DNA from: UBA1447 sp964627535
Lineage (GTDB): Bacteria; Bacillota; Clostridia; Oscillospirales; Acutalibacteraceae
Direction: 5' to 3'
DNA: 7,150 nucleotides
NCBI GenBank assembly: GCA_964627535.1
Contig: CAZVJW010000076.1
Span: 1-7,150 of the forward strand
The translations under genes and the position numbers were made by a program. Shown piece by piece: positions 6,455-7,150 of this stretch. The notes beneath the pieces were generated by a model. The model did not search any database and was not told the origin of the DNA. It saw nothing but the letters and a program-made list of their open reading frames with translations. The first letter of the stretch is position 1. The number at the start of each line of letters is the position of its first letter.

Positions 6455-6493
6455 GGAGCAATTCACCCCATTGGGGCGGGTTGCTTCTTTTTT
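6455..6493 (+). terminator. intrinsic terminator of tRNA-Ser
   Basis: A 15-bp stem with one A-C mismatch and three G-U pairs (6455-6469 with 6473-6487) has a core of CCCC-ATT-GGGG and is followed by six T (6488-6493). It starts 3 nt after the CCA end. Confidence 0.92.
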
Positions 6494-6510
6494 GGAGGGA
6501 TTCGAACCCT
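6494..6510 (-). repeat. inverted 17-bp copy of the tRNA T-arm region
   Basis: These 17 bases are the exact reverse complement of 6426-6442 in the tRNA (T arm and start of the 3' acceptor strand). They lie immediately after the terminator T-tract. Because a T arm is itself nearly palindromic, a rearranged direct copy cannot be excluded. Confidence 0.55.
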
Positions 6511-6530
6511 GAGAGGGTCACGCCGTTAAG

Positions 6531-6554
6531 AAAACATGCCGGGGGCATGTTTTT
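6531..6554 (+). terminator. second terminator-like hairpin
   Basis: A perfect 10-bp stem pairs AAAACATGCC (6531-6540) with GGCATGTTTT (6544-6553) around a GGG loop, plus one extra T. It has the form of an intrinsic terminator and may act in both directions. Confidence 0.65.
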
Positions 6555-6563
6555 AGGTGTGAG

Positions 6564-6622
6564 GTCCGAGCGGCTTTGCCGTGAGGAAGCAGTACGCAAG
6601 CCAGCAAAGCGGCGAAGCGGAC
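6564..6622. repeat. imperfect inverted repeat with GCTTTGC/GCAAAGC arms
   Basis: GTCCG, then CGGCTTTGC (6564-6579), mirrors GCAAAGCGGCG, then GCGGAC (6604-6622), around a roughly 24-nt centre. It lies just before the second copy of the tRNA 3' end. No coding content is seen. It could be a REP-like palindrome or part of an integrated short element. Confidence 0.45.
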
Positions 6623-6629
6623 GGTCTTT

Positions 6630-6644
6630 CCTCCTCTTCCGCCA
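6630..6644 (+). repeat. tRNA 3'-end direct repeat, copy 2 (att-like)
   Basis: This is an exact 15-bp repeat of 6438-6452, including the CCA. No T arm or other tRNA body precedes it, so it is not a functional tRNA. It is followed one base later by its own terminator hairpin. Confidence 0.5.
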
Positions 6645-6645
6645 G

Positions 6646-6675
6646 AAAAAAGCACTTCTTCGGAAGTGCTTTTTT
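6646..6675 (+). terminator. bidirectional intrinsic terminator with UUCG loop
   Basis: Perfect 13-bp arms (6646-6658 and 6663-6675), with core GCACTTC-TTCG-GAAGTGC, are flanked by six A and six T. This is a very stable C(UUCG)G tetraloop and a textbook terminator on either strand. Confidence 0.88.
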
Positions 6676-6677
6676 CA

Positions 6678-6841
6678 ATGAAGTATACCCGGCGGGATAT
6701 GAAGTACCCTTCGGGCATGAAGACGCTGCGCTTATGAAGTATGCTACACACATAGGAAACGGGGATACATCACTTCACGTTGCAACGCAACACTTAACTT
6801 CGAGCAAAGCGAGATACTTTCATGTGCGGAGCATACATCAT
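6678..6841. repeat. ATGAAGT/ACTTCAT hairpin-studded repeat element
   Basis: The left half has four spaced units, ATGAAGT at 6678, 6699 and 6734 and ATGAAGA at 6717, about 17-21 bp apart. They are separated by mini-hairpins such as CCC-GGC-GGG (6688-6696) and CCC-TTC-GGG (6707-6715). The right half has complementary-type units near 6772 (ACTTCAC), 6792 (ACTTAAC), 6816 (ACTTTCAT) and 6835 (ACATCAT), with the mini-hairpin GTTGC-AAC-GCAAC (6779-6791). ATGAAGTATGC (6734-6744) pairs 10 of 11 with GCATACATCAT (6831-6841). The whole could fold as one branched palindrome. It is non-coding and of unknown family. Confidence 0.6.
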
Positions 6842-7045
6842 TCGTTGAGGCAGTGCTTGATTTTACGAGAAAAATGGTTAAGCAAAACACACGAACTGTC
6901 GTTGATCAAAATGTCTATGATTTAAATCAACTCCATTTTGATTTTTGTTTGTCAGAAACCAGACGAAAGACAGGTAACCGCCCCTTTGTCCGGTGCGGGG
7001 CAGGAACATCTCCTTACTATAGTTTTCGTTAGTTCACGCAAGCTG

Positions 7046-7074
7046 TTGTTATATTGTATATTATGTCATATAAT
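7046..7074 (+). promoter_or_regulatory. candidate promoter for a gene beyond the window
   Basis: TTGTTA (7046-7051), a 17-bp spacer and a perfect TATAAT (7069-7074) predict rightward transcription from about 7081. The surrounding DNA is very AT-rich, which raises the chance of a random match. Confidence 0.5.
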
Positions 7075-7142
7075 TAAATTACTTCCAAAATTAAATCTTT
7101 TAAAGGCAAATTAATTACAATTTAGAAAGAGTTAAAATTTTT

Positions 7143-7150
7143 ATGGCAAG
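7143..7150 (+). CDS. possible start of a gene leaving the window
   Basis: An ATG-GCA sits at the very end of the window, with GAAAGAG about 11 nt upstream and the candidate promoter 7046-7074 ahead of it. Spacing is long and only eight bases are visible, so this is a weak, partial call with no inferable product. Confidence 0.2.

Larger units (their letters stand above)
6453..7150. other. 698-bp region downstream of the tRNA without a convincing gene
   Basis: It holds three terminator-like hairpins, copies of tRNA pieces, the ATGAAGT repeat element and, from about 6850 on, AT-rich sequence. ATCAAAAT (6905-6912) is complementary to ATTTTGAT (6935-6942), followed by a T-rich run, as in a weak terminator. 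Open frames here follow the repeats, lack ribosome sites and are not called. Confidence 0.7.

Noticed and set aside
6270..6599. Minus-strand 109-codon open frame
   Set aside because: It reads antisense through the tRNA-Ser gene and its terminator. The RRDSNPRTLAG-type peptide is a known artefact of translating tRNA complements.
6556..6644. Second tRNA-Ser gene
   Set aside because: The 3' end and a D-arm-like motif are present, but there is no matching 5' acceptor strand, anticodon stem or T loop. At most it is a relic, so it is treated under findings.
6678..6841. CRISPR array
   Set aside because: Units are only 7 bp, switch orientation midway, and the spacers are self-complementary mini-hairpins rather than unique spacers. 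No cas genes are present.
6581..6925. Plus-strand 114-codon open frame
   Set aside because: It runs through a terminator with A6/T6 arms and the ATGAAGT repeats, has no ribosome site, and its composition simply follows the repeats.
6874..7032. Plus-strand 52-codon frame starting ATG-GTT-AAG
   Set aside because: There is no ribosome site and no recognisable domain, and it begins directly after the repeat element. I could not support it as a gene, though a remnant is possible.

Overview
The window looks like ordinary chromosomal DNA of a low-to-moderate-GC Gram-positive bacterium, most likely a member of the class Clostridia (inference). Support comes from strong AGGAGG-type ribosome sites, consensus sigma-A-type promoters, AT-rich intergenic DNA, and a set of families typical of Firmicutes: an RlmA-type rRNA methyltransferase, a DUF4386-like membrane protein, a small XRE regulator paired with a membrane protein, and an ABC-2 exporter with a TetR regulator. 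No species can be named from this sequence alone.

Layout. Positions 174-3487 hold five minus-strand genes read right to left: a four-helix membrane protein, a small XRE repressor (8-nt overlap), a DUF4386-like membrane protein (4-nt gap), a zinc-less MDR oxidoreductase (28-nt gap) and an RlmA-family 23S rRNA guanine methyltransferase (47-nt gap). A single good promoter (TTGACA, 17-bp spacer, TACATT) lies ahead of the first gene, so one operon is plausible. Positions 3488-3813 are intergenic. They hold that promoter, a 102-bp AT-rich segment with 12-bp perfect terminal inverted repeats, and a strong hairpin terminator for the next operon. Positions 3814-5491 hold a minus-strand ABC-2 exporter pair whose permease and ATPase genes overlap by 11 nt. 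The divergent tetR-like gene is at 5647-6240. The 155-bp gap between them holds two interleaved, opposed promoters and several palindromes, which suits a self-regulated efflux cassette.

Positions 6241-7150 hold no convincing protein gene. A consensus promoter drives a tRNA-Ser(CGA) gene that ends in a classic terminator. Next come a repeated copy of the tRNA 3' end, two more terminator-like hairpins, and a hairpin-studded repeat built from ATGAAGT units and their complements. The last 100 bases carry a candidate promoter and possibly the first codons of a gene that leaves the window.

Functionally, the two protein modules could both relate to inhibitor stress (drug or peptide export; methylation of the macrolide-binding region of 23S rRNA), but this is inference from family membership. 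I see no phage, CRISPR, toxin-antitoxin or clearly new multi-gene system. The most unusual content is the non-coding DNA around the tRNA and the divergent promoter region.
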